Assembly (NCBI GenBank): GCA_023052935.1
Contig: CM041294.1
Coordinates: 154,567,399-154,631,398, forward strand
From: Piezodorus guildinii
Lineage: Eukaryota > Arthropoda > Insecta > Hemiptera > Pentatomidae
Direction of reading: 5' to 3'
DNA length: 64,000 bases
Shown in pieces: positions 33,211 through 43,694 of the stretch. Made by a program: the position numbers and the translations under genes. Each line of letters begins with the position of its first letter. The stretch's first letter is position 1. The notes under the pieces were generated by a model, which ran no database searches, was not told where the DNA came from, and saw only the letters and a list, made by a program, of their open reading frames with translations.

Positions 33211-33320
33211 ACGAAATAAAGGAAACTAGACCAGGCCGGATTCGAATTTGTGCTGTGTGACCTAGAGGTCGCTAAGGTTACTGCGCCATAGCTCGCTCGG
33301 CCAAGCATGTGGATTAGAAG
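33211..33320 (-). repeat. tRNA-like SINE head (family D)
   Basis: In reverse complement it has a box-A-like AGCTATGGCGCAGTAACC and a box-B-like AAATTCGAATCCGGCC at tRNA spacing. The first and last stems do not pair as a mature tRNA. The sequence differs from SINE-A and SINE-B. The downstream body may extend leftward to about 33130 but no second copy is available to set its limits. Confidence 0.5.
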
Positions 33321-33892
33321 AAACCCGTCGGTTGTCAAAGAGTTGAGGATGCTACTACCTCGCATTATATACATGCTTAAGCACCACTGTTGCAGTTGCC
33401 AATACCCCACTAGGTAACCCGTCACTCTCTACCTTCCACAAATCACTTGCGGTATAATTTTGACATAACTCTCCGCCCTCCTCGCCGAGCTAACCTTGGA
33501 GGTGTTATGATCCAGTAGAGAGTCCCTGTTCTATTCTCGCCGCTTATTAGTAACGGTTTTGTTCCTGCCATGTTAAAATCATCAGCGTGACCACTGCCAA
33601 ATCTATTTTGCCCCGGGCTCCTGCCCCCGTTGTTCTGGGTGTCCGCTGCGTTAGTTAGAGATATCTGCTCCAACAGGCTCATTGTTAGTGAACATATCTC
33701 CTTTTAATATAAGTTAATCAATTAGATATCCACGCTTCATCGTGATGTTCCCTTTTTAGAATTTAACAGTTTTTACATAGAAGGATTTATACGTGTTATC
33801 AGCTTAAAGATAATCCAGTTTCACAAAAACAGTTTTTTTTTTCCAGTTTTGTAGACTTGAATGGGTATCGGAAATAATCAGGGATATGTATA
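33321..33892. other. unassigned sequence
   Basis: A GC-richer part at 33460-33660 is unassigned; the rest is AT-rich. Confidence 0.3.
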
Positions 33893-33965
33893 CAGTAGCT
33901 GTTGCCCGCGACTTCGTCTACGTCAATTTCTGTTATTATGATCGCGATTAAAAAGTTTTTAAAAT

Positions 33966-34248
33966 GGGGTTACTTGTATCATGGTGGTTAGCATAACAGC
34001 CTCCTATGCCAAAGGTCCTGGGTTCAAACCCGCAGGTGGCTCTAGGATTTTTTAATTATTAAAAAATCCTTAGTTATGCCGTCCTTCGGAGGGAACGTTA
34101 AAAGGTGGTCCCGAGCCTGTGCGATGTCAGGTACTCGTTAAAGGTCCCTATCCTAATAAAACCTGGATAGGCAAAATTTAGGACTCCCACTGTAGCATCG
34201 TCCGATTAGCCACAGCAGCATAAAAGGAAGTTAAATAAATAAACAAAT
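33966..34248 (+). repeat. SINE-A, reference copy with perfect target-site duplication
   Basis: The tRNA-like head has box A (TGGTTAGCATAACAGCC) and box B (GGGTTCAAACCCG). The body contains TTAGTTATGCCGTCC, GTGCGATGTCAGGTACTCG and CCTATCCTAATAAAACCTGG, and the 3' part contains CATCGTCCGATTAGCCACAG followed by an AAATAAATAAAC tail. AAGTTTTTAAAAT flanks it at 33953-33965 and 34249-34261, a perfect 13-bp duplication. This fixes both ends and shows insertion by LINE-type target-primed reverse transcription. It encodes no protein. Confidence 0.92.
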
Positions 34249-34295
34249 AAGTTTTTAAAATATAAAGTACTTCTGCGTAAATGATATTTTTAGTT

Positions 34296-34562
34296 TTATT
34301 TTTTTGTGGCAGAAAAACATACTGATTTTCTCCGAAACCCAATCTTGATAATGCGACATATAGTTGGCCGTGTGTCTTGACGTAAATCGATTCCTACTTG
34401 TTTAAATGTTTGTCCCTGTGATTTATTAATTGTTACGACAAAATATAACTTTACGAGTAATTGAATTATTATAAAATTAAAAAAATAAATCATTTGGAAT
34501 GATTGGGATGCGAGGTTAATTTCTTCCGTTTTATTCCCCCACATTTTCCACTGATTCTCCAT
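34296..34562 (-). pseudogene. Helitron/Pif1-type helicase C-terminal fragment, frameshifted
   Basis: The minus-strand frame carries VTINKSQGQTFKQVGIDL, a late helicase motif of Pif1-type helicases as found in Helitron RepHel proteins. Shifting the frame shortly downstream (about 34335-34368) gives GQLYVALSRLG, the expected next motif with the arginine finger. The two pieces are therefore parts of one gene broken by an indel. The family role is to unwind DNA during rolling-circle transposition; this fragment cannot do so. Confidence 0.8.
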
Positions 34563-34721
34563 TACTAGTGGTCACAGCGTAATGCTATAAAGCCTACAAC
34601 CTTCCTCGATTAATGGACTATTCAACACAAGAAGAATTTTTCAATTCGAATCAGTAGTTTCTGAGATTAGCGTGTTCAAACAAACACACGAACTCTTCAT
34701 CTTTATAATATTAGTATAGAT

Positions 34722-35255
34722 TTATTATTTATTGTGTAGTTGGCAAAATGAATGAAACGATGACTGTAGATTGTTTTCTCGCCTAACTACGGTATGCAAC
34801 CAGAACTATATTTCACCTAATTCAAAGGAAGAACGGTATCTGGGACTTAATATAGACAAAAACTGACCTGAAGGACGAACACTAGACATCGGAGATAACA
34901 ATTCAAGAAACGATTAGACTTTCTCACAGCTCGAAATACTGCAGCAGAATTCATGTAATTCACATTTATTTTAAATAATTTTTCTCGGGCGTATTTTCAA
35001 TACAATGTGAGAGGAGAGGGGAGGGAAGATGGGAAAGAGAATGGTAAAAAGTGCATAAATAAGATTGATTTTCCAACTAACAAGTATAATTTTATCTCTT
35101 CTCTTATGGATTTTGATTATTTCTTTAAATGTAAATATATGCAAGAACTGGAAATTCAAATATTGTAAGGTGTAATTAGCGGGAGACTACCGCGTCTAGC
35201 CATCACAAAAAACAAATTGGAAAGTTTTTAATGGGTGTAAAAAATCCTTGGGAAG
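34722..35255. other. unassigned sequence
   Basis: No recognised element. Confidence 0.3.
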
Positions 35256-35500
35256 CCCGTGGCTAGTGCGCTAGTCTCTCATGCTAAAGGTGTGAGTTCG
35301 AATCCCAGTCCCGGCGGATGTAATTTAATGGGATTCACTCACAGCCTCCCCCCCCCGGGTATGTGAGACCCGTCATCCAAATGGTGGTCACTCACGCATA
35401 GGGAGTGATGACCCTACCCTAAAAATTGTATCGAGAAACGCGAGTTATTTTCAAGAGATTACACCGCGAGGCGCAGGGCCTGCACGGCCTGTCACACCAC
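35256..35500 (+). repeat. tRNA-headed SINE (family C)
   Basis: Box A (GTGGCTAGTGCGCTAGTC) and box B (GAGTTCGAATCCCAG) are spaced as in a tRNA. A ~200-base body follows, with a C9-10 run at 35349-35358, ending in CCTGTCACACCACTG and an A run. A truncated SINE-A is directly attached, perhaps a composite. Confidence 0.6.
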
Positions 35501-35504
35501 TGAA

Positions 35505-35650
35505 AAAAAAAATAGTTGCCTAACGGAGAAGACGTTGGAAGGTGGTACCAAGCATGTGCGATGTAAGGTACTCGTTACAGATCCTTATCGTAATTAAACC
35601 TGGGAAGGCAAAATTTAGGACTCCCACTGTAGCATCGTCCTCTTAGCCAT
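35505..35650 (+). repeat. SINE-A copy lacking its head
   Basis: Starts inside the family at AGTTGCCTAACGGAG and contains the GTGCGATGTAAGGTACTCG, ATTAAACCTGG and GTAGCATCGTCC blocks. The tRNA head is replaced by the family-C SINE just upstream. Confidence 0.65.
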
Positions 35651-35689
35651 ATATGGGAAAGATTGCTTGCATACAACGTATTTAATAAC

Positions 35690-35830
35690 GGTTGGTATGC
35701 CGGTATTAGCTAGGTACTGAGTCCAGCTAGTAACCATGATGACGCCCTAATCACCTCCTTGCACGGCCGTTGATCTAGGAATAGTTTGAAGCTCTATATG
35801 CACTAAACCTTTATGTGTTATGTTAACTAC
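35690..35830 (+). repeat. SINE-B body fragment
   Basis: CCTAATCACCTCCTTGCACG with GCCGTTGATCTAGG matches the body of the 17258-17440 copy. The head is missing. Confidence 0.5.
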
Positions 35831-36197
35831 TATGTTTTTTAATAACTAAGCAACGTCTCGAAAATACCATAAATGTGCAAAATTAATTTGTCGAAAAAAA
35901 AAAGTAGATCCGAATCTTATTTTGCGGCTCCTTAAATCCTCACTCGACACTTGGCAAGGCGAGGCGTATTTTTTTAGTGCAGCTCTTCTCGACAGGTGCT
36001 AGTGTGAGTGGCCTTGCTAACTATATGCTGAGGATATACTGTTCTCACTTAGTTCCTCTCTCATCTGCACTTCGTCTTCTTTGATATTCCCTAATTTACG
36101 GCCAACCGTTTGCTCTATGAGCATCCTCCATTCCTAACAGTCCAACTAGGGCCCGTCTCATTCCGGGAAAAAATAAAATAAAATCTAAAATACGGTT

Positions 36198-36365
36198 ATG
36201 GCGTCCGAGAAACATGGAAAGAAACGTTATAACGACCTGAGGAAGAGTTACGGAACAGGGGAAACCGCGCTAAAAGATTATTTCTCGAGGAAATATTGCG
36301 CCGTGGGCTGTGAAAGCAAAAATAAAATCACGCGAGCACAAATAGCGGCACTGCGAGGCGCCTAG
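36198..36365 (+). CDS. small open frame, 55 codons, unknown
   Basis: ATG at 36198 to TAG at 36363-36365, in a GC-richer patch. The upstream in-frame stop is at 36186-36188, so this is the first ATG of the frame. The product begins MASEKHGKKRYNDLRKSYG and has two Cys in a YCAVGC context near residues 33-38. It is rich in Lys and Arg. The composition is protein-like compared with neighbouring translations, but no homologue is known to me, no splice or promoter signal is visible, and chance cannot be excluded at this length. It could also be a leftover exon. Confidence 0.25.
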   Translation: MASEKHGKKRYNDLRKSYGTGETALKDYFSRKYCAVGCESKNKITRAQIAALRGA

Positions 36366-36959
36366 TTTTTTTATTCCAACTAATCATCCGGTCTAATTGT
36401 TTCTCAGAATGTTGGGATTGTTTTCACTGTTTTGAAAATGGAACAATACCGAATCTAGCCAAAATATCAGATCTTGGCCGCACCTGTTCTTTGTATGTAC
36501 GCTTCTTTCTTCGTATATACTAGGAAACCTTGCTTCATAATACTTTAAGGAAGATCTGCCTTTCTTTTCTCACACACGTTTAATAAGCTGTGTGCCCCCC
36601 ATTTGTTTAATGGTGAGAATATACCGTCCTTATTACTGAAGAACATTTCGTTCTTTAAAAATGTGCCTGTTATTAGAAAGTTGTTCTAATCAGAAAGAGT
36701 TAAGGAGAAAGAACTTGATCTAGTCACTGTTCGGTTCGATGAATCAGAGTCCTGACCTTCGATTGAAACTACTGAAAAACATTTACTTGACAAACGCTCA
36801 TAACTTCCCACTTATAAATAAACGAATGGGATTGAGTCCCGCATCCAATCCTTGCAGTGGAAAATGTTCTGAAGCAACCTAAATATTCCTGCTTTGTCAC
36901 CGATGAAAACACCCATAATGGCCAGAATATCTTATTAGTTGCTGATTTATTTTAAACAT
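36366..36959. other. unassigned sequence
   Basis: No recognised element. Confidence 0.3.
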
Positions 36960-37200
36960 ATATATCTTCTTTGATTCCTAACTACCAGCCCATTTTAATC
37001 CTCTTGTTCATACACTCATATCCATCCATTTCCGGTAATCCTCCGAAGCAGATGAAAAAAGGAAGGGTTCGAGATCTAACATCGAAGTAATTCCGCTAGG
37101 CAGTTTCTTCCAGACTTCATAAAGCCCATTATCAAAGCGAAATCTTTCTCGTTTACTTGTTGAATGTTTTTTTACACAGTTGTAAGTATAGATATAATAA
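36960..37200 (+). pseudogene. Jockey-type LINE 3' end, very degenerate
   Basis: GGTAATCCTCCGAAGC (about 37035-37050) and GGCAGTTTCTTCC (37101-37113) are in the same order and spacing as in the fragments ending at 3485 and 53880. Other sequence is strongly diverged. Confidence 0.35.
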
Positions 37201-37429
37201 ATTAAAAAAACAAAATTACTGAATCAGAATGTAAACGCATTTGCCATTTGCTTTATAATTTAGGAAAAAAAATCAAATTCTTTGCAGTTTCCTATAGTAT
37301 AATTTTTTTTTTTTTTTTGTGTTATAGGCACATGATCCCAGAATAAAATTTATTTTCACAAAGTCACGGGTTCGAACCCGGCATATTTCCCTAGAAGTTA
37401 TCAAAGGAAGTAAATAATACTTGGTGATA

Positions 37430-37560
37430 TAATGATTATTCCAAGTTAGTGCGATGCCAGGCACTGGTTAAAGGTCCCTTTTCTAATTAAACCTGGTTAG
37501 GCAAAATTTATGACTCCGATTAGCCACAGTATCATTAAAGTGTTGTCAAATGAATATTCA
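37430..37560 (+). repeat. SINE-A body fragment
   Basis: GTGCGATGCCAGGCACTGG, TAATTAAACCTGGTTAGGC and GATTAGCCACAG follow in family order. The GCATCGTC block is lost. A GGGTTCGAACCCGGC sequence at about 37368-37382 may be the remains of its box B. Confidence 0.6.
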
Positions 37561-38716
37561 AACAAATACATTTTTTCGCCTCGTTTGCCATCTCTCACCA
37601 CTGAAAGAGGTACTAAAACCTCTTTACACAATACAACAGTACTGGATCTTACTGATATTAACTTATACGTACTAAAATCTATCGTTATAACTTAACAACG
37701 TTCAAGATAGAAGTTATGAATACTTCTGCTGTATATCTATTTGTCGTAAGTCCCTTTCCTCTCTAGATAAAAACTATTCCTAATTAGTAGGTTTGGCTAA
37801 TATTAGTTATGCCAAGTTGGAATCCCTTGCACATCCGTTATCTTCCGTCTTCCTGCCACTTCCTCCATCCTGAAGAGCGACGTACCCCCTAGCCGTCAAG
37901 TGTTGAAGACAGGAGCCAGCTGACCGAGTATTATATATAGCGGGCGGGGGACTCCAGTAGAAGGTAATCCCCAGCGTTCAAAGGGACCGCCGGGCCCCTC
38001 ATATTTACTGTATAAATATATATATATAGTGAGGGGCTAACCCAGATTCCTTCAGGTTGCTGACTTCTTCTCTTCTGATTTATGGCCTGTTTGTTGCTTC
38101 CCCTGTCTCTCTCCATATATCCCTTTATATATTTCTTATATAGTTCCCGAACTGCCGCATTGAGAAGTCTCCGAAATGGAGTCGACAACTTTTTCGTCAC
38201 ATGGTGCCATCATTCTGCTCATGAAAGATGTCCTATGTGGATACAGAGCCTGCTCTATTTATATTTACCTATTCTGTTGTTTCTACTTGCAATTTTTTAA
38301 AACTATTCTCCTTCATGCTTTGCCATTGATAACTTCTTCAAGCGTGGGGGTTTTGTTTTAAGGTGTATTTATAACTTTATATGTTAGGCTGTGTTTGATT
38401 TCCATGTGATGAATCATATTGTTCCTACTCATCGAAACATAGTCATTTACTTAAATTTGTATTCGACCAGATTTTTTTAGAAAGGTATGACTTTAATAAA
38501 ACGATAGCAGACAAAGTACACTGACCGAAAAAAAAAAAAAATTCTGAATGCTTCATGATGTTTTTAATCCCAGAAATGAATTTTTGACTTAAGAATATTT
38601 TTCAAAAACCTTTAAGGATATCTTCCAGTATGGACATCTGACGCAGCTCGTATATTTTCTATACTGTGTGTCTTGAAACATGAGATCCATTCCGATTAAC
38701 CTATACTGATTGTGTG
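37561..38716. other. unassigned sequence
   Basis: No recognised repeat. A short (TA)n lies near 38015. Frames at 37931-38200 (-) and 38082-38361 (+) overlap each other on opposite strands and have no recognisable domain. Confidence 0.3.
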
Positions 38717-39005
38717 GGATCACCTGTAGTTGGGTAGCTAGCATAACAGCCTTCTATGCCAAATACCACTGGTTCAAACTCGCAGGTGGTCCTAGGATTT
38801 ATTAATGGTAGTAAAAAATCCTTAGTTATGCCGTTCTTCGAAGGTGACGTAAAAAGGTGGTCCCGAGCCTGTGTGATGTCAGGTACTAACTAAAGATCTC
38901 TATCCTAATTAAACCTGAATAGGAAAAATTTAGGACTCCTATTGTAGCATTATCCGATTAGCCACAGCTGCATAAAGTGGCGTTAAATGAATAAATTAAC
39001 AAACA
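38717..39005 (+). repeat. SINE-A copy, full length but diverged
   Basis: Complete order of SINE-A blocks from TAGCTAGCATAACAGCC through GGTTCAAACTCGCAGG, TTAGTTATGCCG, GTGTGATGTCAGGTACT and CCGATTAGCCACAG to an AAATGAATAAATT tail. More substitutions than the 33966 copy. I found no clean flanking duplication. Confidence 0.8.
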
Positions 39006-39324
39006 TACAATAGCAATTGTCTTTTGACGCATGAGAACTGCATCATAGCACGATGTAGATGTAATGATTTTATCTTCGGTTAAAAAGAAGAAATGAGTTA
39101 TTTCAGCCACTGACCACCGCACAGAATTGTATTGTTTACATGGTTGTTTTTGATGCATTATGTCAACACCACCGCTAATCTGTCAACTCCACACCGACCT
39201 CATTTATTTTTTTTAATGTAAATTTTTTCAAACCTCAGGTCGTAACATAACCCGTGCCCGAATGTGATGTTTTCAAGTTAAAACTCTTTAAAAAAAAAAT
39301 ACTTGAGAATTGCGTTTTTCCATG

Positions 39325-39810
39325 GTTGTAGGCTTAGCAGATCCAAAGGTCCAATCAATCAAATATACCATTAAGTGTTGCCTACACAGATTTGTAGAAT
39401 GATCATGATATAAGTCCAAGCCCCCGAGATCAGACTTACGCAATCCTCCCACCGACGCTTCGGCCTACCTTACGGACGACTACCAAACTCGTTTTTCACT
39501 GAGCCTAACAACTTTACACGCCCGTCCATTCGAGTCGTCGCGATGCTATCAACTCATTTTTTCTGACTGTGTAAACATTTTTTAATTGGGCGTAGATTAA
39601 CCTTCTGAATTCCCCAGTAGCCCCATATATCTTTCGACTAAATAGTTTACCTAGTAACTTATTCTCGAAAACCATAAGGCGCTGCTCATCTTTCAAATTA
39701 AGTGTCCACGTTTTACATCCGTATAATCACGTTATACCGTCGAGATAATAATAGTTTTATAAATTTTAATCTTCAGGTTTCTTGACATAAGCCTGTAAAC
39801 ATGAACGCTA
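39325..39810 (-). pseudogene. RTE-like LINE fragment, degenerate
   Basis: In the same orientation as the 17.9-kb copy and matching it: GGCTTAGCAGATCCAAAGG, AAGCCCCCGAGATCAG and CGACGCTTCGGCCTACC (39330-39475). Upstream in the gene it retains the DEQRL region (frame 39696-39514). Frames are shifted repeatedly, so this is the oldest RTE copy here. Confidence 0.7.
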
Positions 39811-40721
39811 TTAGAAAAGGGGGTCCACTAATCTTAATTAATTTTCTGAAATAATAAAAACACATTCCCCACTTGAACTATTGTTGTACTGTATACGGTG
39901 GTGTGGCTGGAGATCTCGAGATAAAGATAAAACGCTTAATTAATTGTTTTGTCCGATTCATCTTTCAATTTCTCAAGCATTTATTTATTTATTTACGTTT
40001 CACATAATACTGAAAGATGTGTGGTTAATGCATCAGATTTTTTAATGATGAACAAACTGGCTAAACCCTAAACCAAATATAAAACCCGCCAATTTGCCGA
40101 TAGAGAGGATATATAAAATAGATGATGCTGGTAAGATTCCAAAAGAGGATGCCGAGAGCCGGCAGTTTTCGCCCCTAACAAGCTCCTTCCTTTATCTACT
40201 TTTATTTATCAAATATATATCTTTATCTATTTATATCCTTCGCCGAGGGATTTATCTTGTTATATATTGCTCTAGCTTTAGTCTCCGGTCCTTTGCCTCT
40301 AGCGAGGGCTTCACCGTTTTATGGCCGGAAATCAGCGTGTGCCCTACATGAGAATATATTTATAAAAGAGATAGTGACTGTACATGGAAAGATTGTATAA
40401 TATTCAATTCTGGTTTATTATTTATAATAATGAACCTTTGTTATTGACTGATAAAAATTACCATCTCCCAAAATTTGAAATGCTACGTTTTAAAATTGAA
40501 TAACGAATTAATAAAAAAAATATGTCTACTAAACCGATTTTTTTTCTAAATTGGGCACAAAAATACAAGAACATCCCTCGATGATCATACGACCCCAGCG
40601 TTGATACCATCCGATTAGTTTTAACATGGCAGCTGATTAAATATTGTTTAATTTAATGACTCAGTTATTTTTGATCATGGAGTATAATTTTTATAGTGTT
40701 TTCTTATAAGGACACTAAGTT
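39811..40721. other. unassigned sequence
   Basis: No recognised element. The frame at 40094-40351 has no known motif. Confidence 0.3.
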
Positions 40722-40736
40722 TTAGTTAAAATATTA

Positions 40737-41715
40737 TTTTTTATTATTATTACAAAACAAAAAACTTTGACATAAAATTCAATTTGCCATCTGCATTTCC
40801 TTTGCAATAAGCAAATTCGTGGACTGCTGAAGCAGCGGCTCATCACAGCAGAGTTCTTAAAGTGATCAGCATATCTCTTGGCCACCGCCTGTGTAGTCGT
40901 CGGGGTGTGCTGTAAGGATTCGTAGAGCATTTTAATGTTTCTGTAAGAGGGTTGGTGTTGTATGTTAGTCTTTGGTGGAAGTTATTGTATTGTTCTATAG
41001 CAGTGGCTGAAATAGTCGGAATGTTTAAGTCGTTATGTATAACGTCATTTGTTACGTATTTGCGTATATCCACTATTTTGCGCAGCACTTTCGACTGAAA
41101 AGATTGTATTCTTTGGATACTTGATGGTTTAGCAGAGCCCCACAGTTCTATCCCGTATGTCCTGATTGGTTTTAGCAAAACTTTGTAAAGAGTTAGTTTG
41201 TTGGTTAATGATAATTTAGAACGTCTGTCAAGTAATCTAGATAGAAGACCGTATTGCCTGTTGAGTTCTTTGCGTTTTTGTCGAATGTGGGTACTCCAGG
41301 TCAGTCTTTTGTCCAAGTGAATATCTAAATATCGAATTTCGTCGGAAGTCGGAATAGGAATATTATTAAAGTTAATGGGAGGAGAAGGTTTATGGTTCAG
41401 GGTGAACACTACATGAGCACTCTTGGTCTTGGACTCGTTCATCTTTATTTTCCATCTAGAAGCCCTAGCAGAAATTTCATCAAGGTAGTTTTGGAGGGAT
41501 ATTGCCGCTTGTAAAGGATCCTTATCTGAACAAAAAACAGCTGTATCATCAGCAAAAGTAGCCAAAAGAGTCCCATTGTGCTGGGGAAGATCTGATATGT
41601 AAATGTTAAACAATATTGGTCCTAAAACACTGCCCTGATGTACAACTGCCTTAATTTGCTGAATGTCTGAGAGTTCGGTCCCCACTTTCACTGAATAATG
41701 TCTATCCGAAATATA
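40737..41715 (-). pseudogene. Jockey-clade LINE, 5'-truncated, with 15-bp target-site duplication
   Basis: The minus-strand frame 41691-40843 (282 codons) holds reverse transcriptase motifs QGSVLGPILFN and FADD (residues 46-49), then RYLDIHLDKRLTW and the C-terminal PRRLHRRWPRD signature. It is related to ORF2 at 48264-50942 but clearly a different subfamily by its many substitutions (VHQG in place of VPQG). The 15-mer TTAGTTAAAATATTA occurs at 40722-40736 and 41716-41730, immediately outside the element. The tail is AT-rich (TTTTTATTATTATT) in place of a pure poly(A). An open frame over the whole fragment suggests recent insertion. Confidence 0.92.
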
Positions 41716-41730
41716 TTAGTTAAAATATTA

Positions 41731-42304
41731 GCGGAACATTCTTAGAAATATTAAAATTTAATTTTCTGTATTGCGTTGTGCGACACATCCCTATTTTCAG
41801 GGTTCGAATTCTTAACCTTCTGAGAAATAATGCTCTTCTTTTATTTGATAATGCTTTTTTTTTCTGTGAGGGCACATCGAGTAGGTATTGGGGAGAGGTT
41901 AATTCTGGGTGTAGTCATCAAAACACTTAATACACCACCCGGAATTAACTTGTCCACGATATCTACACACTTCCAACCATCCTCAGATCCTCAAGTACTT
42001 GTAGATATGTTTGAGTTTTTTTTGTTGAACACCAGCAAAGCAAATAACAGCAAAATTTGATTTTCATCCCTAACCGTTGAGAATTGGGCTATGGAAAACT
42101 ATTTTGTTCCTGTTGAAGTCTCATCTGCTTCGACAATATGCGACACTGTCGCTCATAAAAACAAAAGTATTGTAAATATGAATTGAAAAGATTAATCGTA
42201 TGTAGATGTGTTATAGTAATGTATACATTTTGTTGATCATGATTTATTTTATATTAAAAAAAAAAAAAAAATGTTACTAGGAATCCCTGTATCAAAATAA
42301 ATTA
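41731..42304. other. unassigned sequence
   Basis: No recognised element; an A run at 42257-42271. Confidence 0.3.
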
Positions 42305-42405
42305 TGAGCCTATAATAGGATATGGATCTTTACCAAGTACCCTATTTCGCACAAGCTCGGAACTATCATTTTATGTCTACGAAGGACGGCGTAATTTAGG
42401 ACATT
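42305..42405 (-). repeat. SINE-A fragment
   Basis: Reverse complement reads ACGCCGTCCTTCGTAGAC, then GAGCTTGTGCGAAATAGGGTACTTGG and GATCCATATCC in family order (no run longer than needed to identify it). Head and tail are missing. Confidence 0.55.
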
Positions 42406-43376
42406 TTAGCCTATTACGCCATTACTCTTAGTCTCACTAAAGTAATATTGCAAAGCGGGTATTGTTATGATTTCAATAAAATTTTAAATTCTTGTAAATA
42501 CTTTCAATCAATTATATACTACCCATATACAGGTATTTGGTCATCACCAAAAGTTAAAGGACGTCCCGTACGCTTTGAGTCTTCCTAATCAAAATTTCCG
42601 GTTCTGAACCGAGCAAAACACTAATGAACGATGCTTTCTCTTAAGACATTATCACCATACACATACACAAAGCAGTTTGTTTACTGTCTGCGAAGCGGAT
42701 TTTCCTTCTCTGAAATAAAAAATCATCAATTGATGAAAATGACCATTTTGAGCAAGCAAAACACCACTTAAAGATAAAGAATCTCGGTTGAAACTGTTGA
42801 ATAAAATCACCTTTACTTATCCTTTTTTAAAATATACAATATTGACCAAGTAAATATGATTTTACAAACACAGAGAAGATAAAATTGAAATATTTAAAAA
42901 CGCAACGTACTTGTTTTACTACCCATTATGTTTATTATACTTTAAAGATGCTTGCTCGCTACCGCTGGCTTATTAGACATTTTCAGCTTTCATGTGCTTC
43001 TTATCTCGTGTAGTGCGACCTTAAAGGAAGTTGAAATTTCGGAAAAGAAAAGAAAAGAAGGGGTCCCTCAGACAGCGGAGCCGGCAATAATAGAGCCCGA
43101 TATGGAAGGCATGCAACAGGAAACAAAAAGGCTACCTGAATTTTGGCAGGCTCCACTACAGCACTACACTAGCCTGGGCTATATTTAGGGACAAAGGGAG
43201 GAGGTAATCGCCAAGGATCAAGAGGAAATACCCGCCCAGTTAAGGGATCATTAAATCTTCTGGCACTCTCTTACAAAGTTATAATTTGATGAATGCACTC
43301 TTACTCTGTTCCTCTCCTGTTTACTTCAACCCGGATAGTAAAAATAGGCATCTACCTATCTTCGTCCTTCGATAAG

Positions 43377-43378
<2 letters not shown>
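42406..43378. other. unassigned sequence
   Basis: About 1 kb. A frame at 42952-43188 has some hydrophilic, protein-like composition in its second half but no recognisable family. Confidence 0.3.

Positions 43379-43417
<39 letters not shown>
43379..43417. repeat. (TA)n microsatellite
   Basis: About 19 TA units immediately beside a TR900 fragment. It occupies the place expected for its upstream part. Confidence 0.9.
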
Positions 43418-43421
<4 letters not shown>

Positions 43422-43694
43422 CAATGCATTTTGTACCTTTTTACGATTTTCTCTAACGATTTTAATTAAACTACCTATATCGATATAAAATGTAATGGGC
43501 TTTCATATCATGTAGGTTGCTTTCTGATTATTGTAGTCTGACATAGCTTAAATGACGAATTTTTGGAAAGTAAATTTAATTTTGTTGATTCCAAAAATGT
43601 AACCATACAATTTTATTAGTAGTGATTTATAATCAACTAAAGGAGGAAATAAATAATCTTTTTATTTTAATTTTTTTTTGTCCCGATCATAATA
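43418..43694 (+). repeat. TR900 copy, left part (split by mariner copy 4)
   Basis: Carries ATGCATTTTGTACC, ATTAAACTACCTATATCGAT and AATGGGCTTTCATATCATG in family order, up to the mariner insertion site. Its continuation is at 44615. Confidence 0.6.

Larger units (their letters stand above)
33893..34721 (-). mobile_element. Helitron-type element remnant with SINE insertion
   Basis: One side begins with GTTGCCCGCGACTTCGTC and the other ends with CTTTATAATATTAGTATAGA; both are motifs common at the edges of insect dispersed repeats. Between them lies a Pif1/Helitron helicase remnant on the minus strand. SINE-A 33966-34248 is inserted with 13-bp duplications. No Rep domain is present. Assignment to Helitron rests on the helicase piece. 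Confidence 0.55.

Noticed and set aside
33225..33310. Possible tRNA gene on the minus strand
   Set aside because: Promoter boxes resemble a tRNA but the cloverleaf is incomplete; better explained as a SINE head.
36198..36365. THAP-type zinc finger in the small open frame
   Set aside because: Only a vague YCAVGC resemblance is present; the remaining THAP residues are absent, so no function is assigned.
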